Source: Janthinobacterium sp. 64 (GTDB taxonomy: Bacteria > Pseudomonadota > Gammaproteobacteria > Burkholderiales > Burkholderiaceae_D). From it: a stretch of DNA of 64,000 bases. Under the pieces are notes generated by a model, which was not told the DNA's origin, did not search any database, and saw only the letters and a list, made by a program, of their open reading frames with translations. The DNA is taken from positions 558,001 through 622,000 of the forward strand of contig NZ_PHUG01000001.1 of NCBI RefSeq assembly GCF_002813325.1, in the 5' to 3' direction. Positions 62,702 through 64,000 of the stretch are shown here, piece by piece. The translations under genes were made by a program, and so were the position numbers. Position 1 is the first letter of the stretch, and each line of letters starts with the position of its first letter.

Positions 62702-63126
62702 CGAGTATTGTCACCGGCACGGCCACCGTGTGCGTGTTCGACCCGGCGCTGGTGCGTCACAAACTCGACGATGACTGCGACTGGTGGAGCATTCCCGGCG
62801 CGGAGCTGGCGGCCGTGAATGCGGGGCAAGTGGCGTTTTTCAACGTGGGTGGCGATGGCGCGTATGAATTCGCCTTGCACGCCGAACTTGCCGAGCCGCA
62901 GGTAGTTGTGCATCTGGCCGTCGTCTCGGGCCGCATCTTTATCGGCGCCGGCGAAGACGTCACGGGCGGCGGCCTGGAACCGGACACGGCCTGTGGCGGC
63001 CTGTTCGTGGACGTGCCCGCGGGCAACTACCGCGTGCAGGCGCGTCGCGATGGCCCGCACATCAGCCTGGCATTCGTGCCCGATGCCATCGGCAGCAATG
63101 CGTTTGGCGACCTCGTGCGTATTTGA
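62698..63126 (+). CDS. DUF6386 family protein
   Basis: 142 residues. MTSIVTGTATVCVFDPALVR, WWSIPGAELAAVNAGQVAFF, NVGGDGAYEFALHAEL and GGGLEPDTACGGLFVDVPAG fit the DUF6386 pattern of beta-rich proteins. The start overlaps the DUF4262 stop (ATGA). The coupling suggests that the two work as a pair. Function unknown. Confidence 0.72.
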   Translation: MTSIVTGTATVCVFDPALVRHKLDDDCDWWSIPGAELAAVNAGQVAFFNVGGDGAYEFALHAELAEPQVVVHLAVVSGRIFIGAGEDVTGGGLEPDTACGGLFVDVPAGNYRVQARRDGPHISLAFVPDAIGSNAFGDLVRI

Positions 63127-63151
63127 TTGCGCGTAGGCGTATTGCCCCAGG

Positions 63152-64000
63152 CTAGGCATCCATGCGCACCACGCCCGTGCCTTGCCGCCGGTCCAGGAAC
63201 AGGCTGTTGCCGTGGATTTTCTTCGCCTGCTTCTTCGCTTCGGCCGCCTGCGTGGCAATCTGATGGTGCGTGTAGTACTGGTGCGCCTCGACCTTGATGA
63301 CGCCCAGCGACAGGCTGATCAATGAGTAAAACACTTTCTTGCCTTGCCGGTCTTCGCTGATGTAGCCGCCCCGTTCGCAGTCGCCCGTGCTGTAATAGGC
63401 GAGGATGGCGGCGGCAAAGCGCTCCAGTATGGCCTGGCAGCGCGTTTCCCAGTCTTCGCTCTGGAACAAAATCATGAAATCGTCGCCGCCGATGTGGCCG
63501 ATGAAGTCGCGGTTCGGATCGCAATGGCTGCTGAGGATTTCTCCCGTCAGCTGGATCACGTCGTCACCCTTGCGATAGCCGTACACGTCGTTGAAGGGCT
63601 TGAAGTGGTCGAGGTCGCAATAGCAGACCCAGAAGCGACTGCCGCTGTGCAATAGACGGTCGATATGCTCGTTGATGGGCACGTTGCCAGGCAGTTGCGT
63701 CAGCGGGTTGGCATAGCGGGCCGCATTGATCTGCATCTGCGTGATTTCGCGCATCAGGTCGTGTCCCGTGCCCATGCCCAGGTAACGGCCGTGCTCGGTG
63801 ATGATGAAACCGTTGAACAGATGGTGGGCGTCGGACTGCACCATGGTGTAGCTGAGTTCCTGCAAGCTCGTTTCGTGGTCGGCGATCAGGGGCGTGCCAT
63901 CCATGAACAGGCTGCACGATTTCTTGCCATACAGTTCGCGCTGGTAGGGGCGGGCGAAGTGGTCGATCATCTCGAAGCGGCTGATCAGGCCCAGCGGCAC
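63152..64000 (-). CDS. GGDEF domain protein (3' part, CBS-GGDEF)
   Basis: The gene runs off the right edge; 282 codons are visible. First comes the end of a CBS pair (KSCSLFMDGTPLIADHETSL, FNGFIITEHGRYLGMGTGHD). A GGDEF domain follows at about 125-265, with NPLTQLPGNVPINEHIDRLL, FWVCYCDLDHFKPFNDVYGY and the active motif GGDDF. GGDDF keeps the catalytic acids, so diguanylate cyclase activity is possible. An EAL domain often precedes this CBS-GGDEF arrangement and may lie outside the window. It is convergent with the DUF6386 gene. Confidence 0.9.
   Translation of the reverse strand: MPLGLISRFEMIDHFARPYQRELYGKKSCSLFMDGTPLIADHETSLQELSYTMVQSDAHHLFNGFIITEHGRYLGMGTGHDLMREITQMQINAARYANPLTQLPGNVPINEHIDRLLHSGSRFWVCYCDLDHFKPFNDVYGYRKGDDVIQLTGEILSSHCDPNRDFIGHIGGDDFMILFQSEDWETRCQAILERFAAAILAYYSTGDCERGGYISEDRQGKKVFYSLISLSLGVIKVEAHQYYTHHQIATQAAEAKKQAKKIHGNSLFLDRRQGTGVVRMDA

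Overview
The window is GC-rich chromosomal DNA, coding on both strands, with high-GC third positions in most genes. Gene content and style (narHJI with a parvulin gene, moaA and narXL; NnrS; many CACHE-type kinases; PEP-CTERM-like tails; OtsA with a membrane sensor-like N-terminus; DUF455, YkvA, Sel1 and GGDEF proteins) suggest a betaproteobacterium of the Oxalobacteraceae, for example a Janthinobacterium- or Massilia-like organism. This placement is inferred from gene content, not from a search. I saw no rRNA, tRNA, CRISPR array, intact insertion sequence or prophage.

Layout. (1) 1-8041, + strand: the end of a respiratory nitrate reductase operon (narH 3' part, narJ, narI), a parvulin isomerase, moaA for molybdenum cofactor, the nitrate sensor pair narX-narL, and nnrS behind an AT-rich dyad that looks like a nitrosative-stress operator. 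(2) 8046-20216, - strand: a large signalling block. It holds an HDOD protein, a membrane HPt-like protein that has lost its histidine, an HTH-receiver protein, an HPt protein, a hybrid kinase, a second kinase, a second and larger hybrid kinase with one dead and one live receiver plus an HPt, and a 41-codon membrane peptide. A chemoreceptor ending in a CheR-docking pentapeptide lies just upstream. (3) 20217-21599: AT-richer, gene-poor DNA with an orphan double-glycine-leader peptide. (4) 21600-30077: a giant DUF748 protein, a TonB receptor behind a Fur box, a DUF2946 protein and an OprC-like copper receptor. (5) 30262-31163: low-GC debris with an orphan YezG-like immunity protein and a truncated gene. 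(6) 31416-39459: D-serine dehydratase with its LysR regulator, a DUF455 ferritin-like protein, a 1126-residue secreted protein that looks like a PEP-CTERM protein fused to a lipoprotein with a LAS-type zinc peptidase domain, and topoisomerase IB. (7) 39552-43967: YkvA, a small basic protein, a serine hydrolase, a Na+/H+ antiporter and a MscS channel. (8) 44207-49069: a translationally coupled trehalose operon, otsA-otsB-GH15. (9) 49088-51198: a decayed segment with a long inverted repeat, a truncated PepSY gene, a kinase fragment, and three hypothetical genes, one of them interrupted by an in-frame stop. (10) 51267-64000: MFS exporter, DUF421, DUF6328, YidB, a LacI-type regulator, an Ig-repeat lipoprotein, a YegD-like Hsp70, a DEDDh exonuclease, a Sel1 protein, the DUF4262/DUF6386 pair and the 3' part of a GGDEF protein.

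How it fits together. The left end is a complete nitrate-respiration module apart from narG and transport, which must lie to the left. The kinase block is organised like one or two phosphorelays whose only DNA-binding output is the HTH-receiver protein. The metal region pairs a Fur-type receptor with copper uptake. The trehalose operon links a membrane-anchored synthase to the phosphatase and a GH15 hydrolase, suggesting osmotic or desiccation control. Strong candidates for follow-up are the kinase block with its dead relay parts, the double-glycine peptide, and the PEP-CTERM/lipoprotein/LAS fusion.
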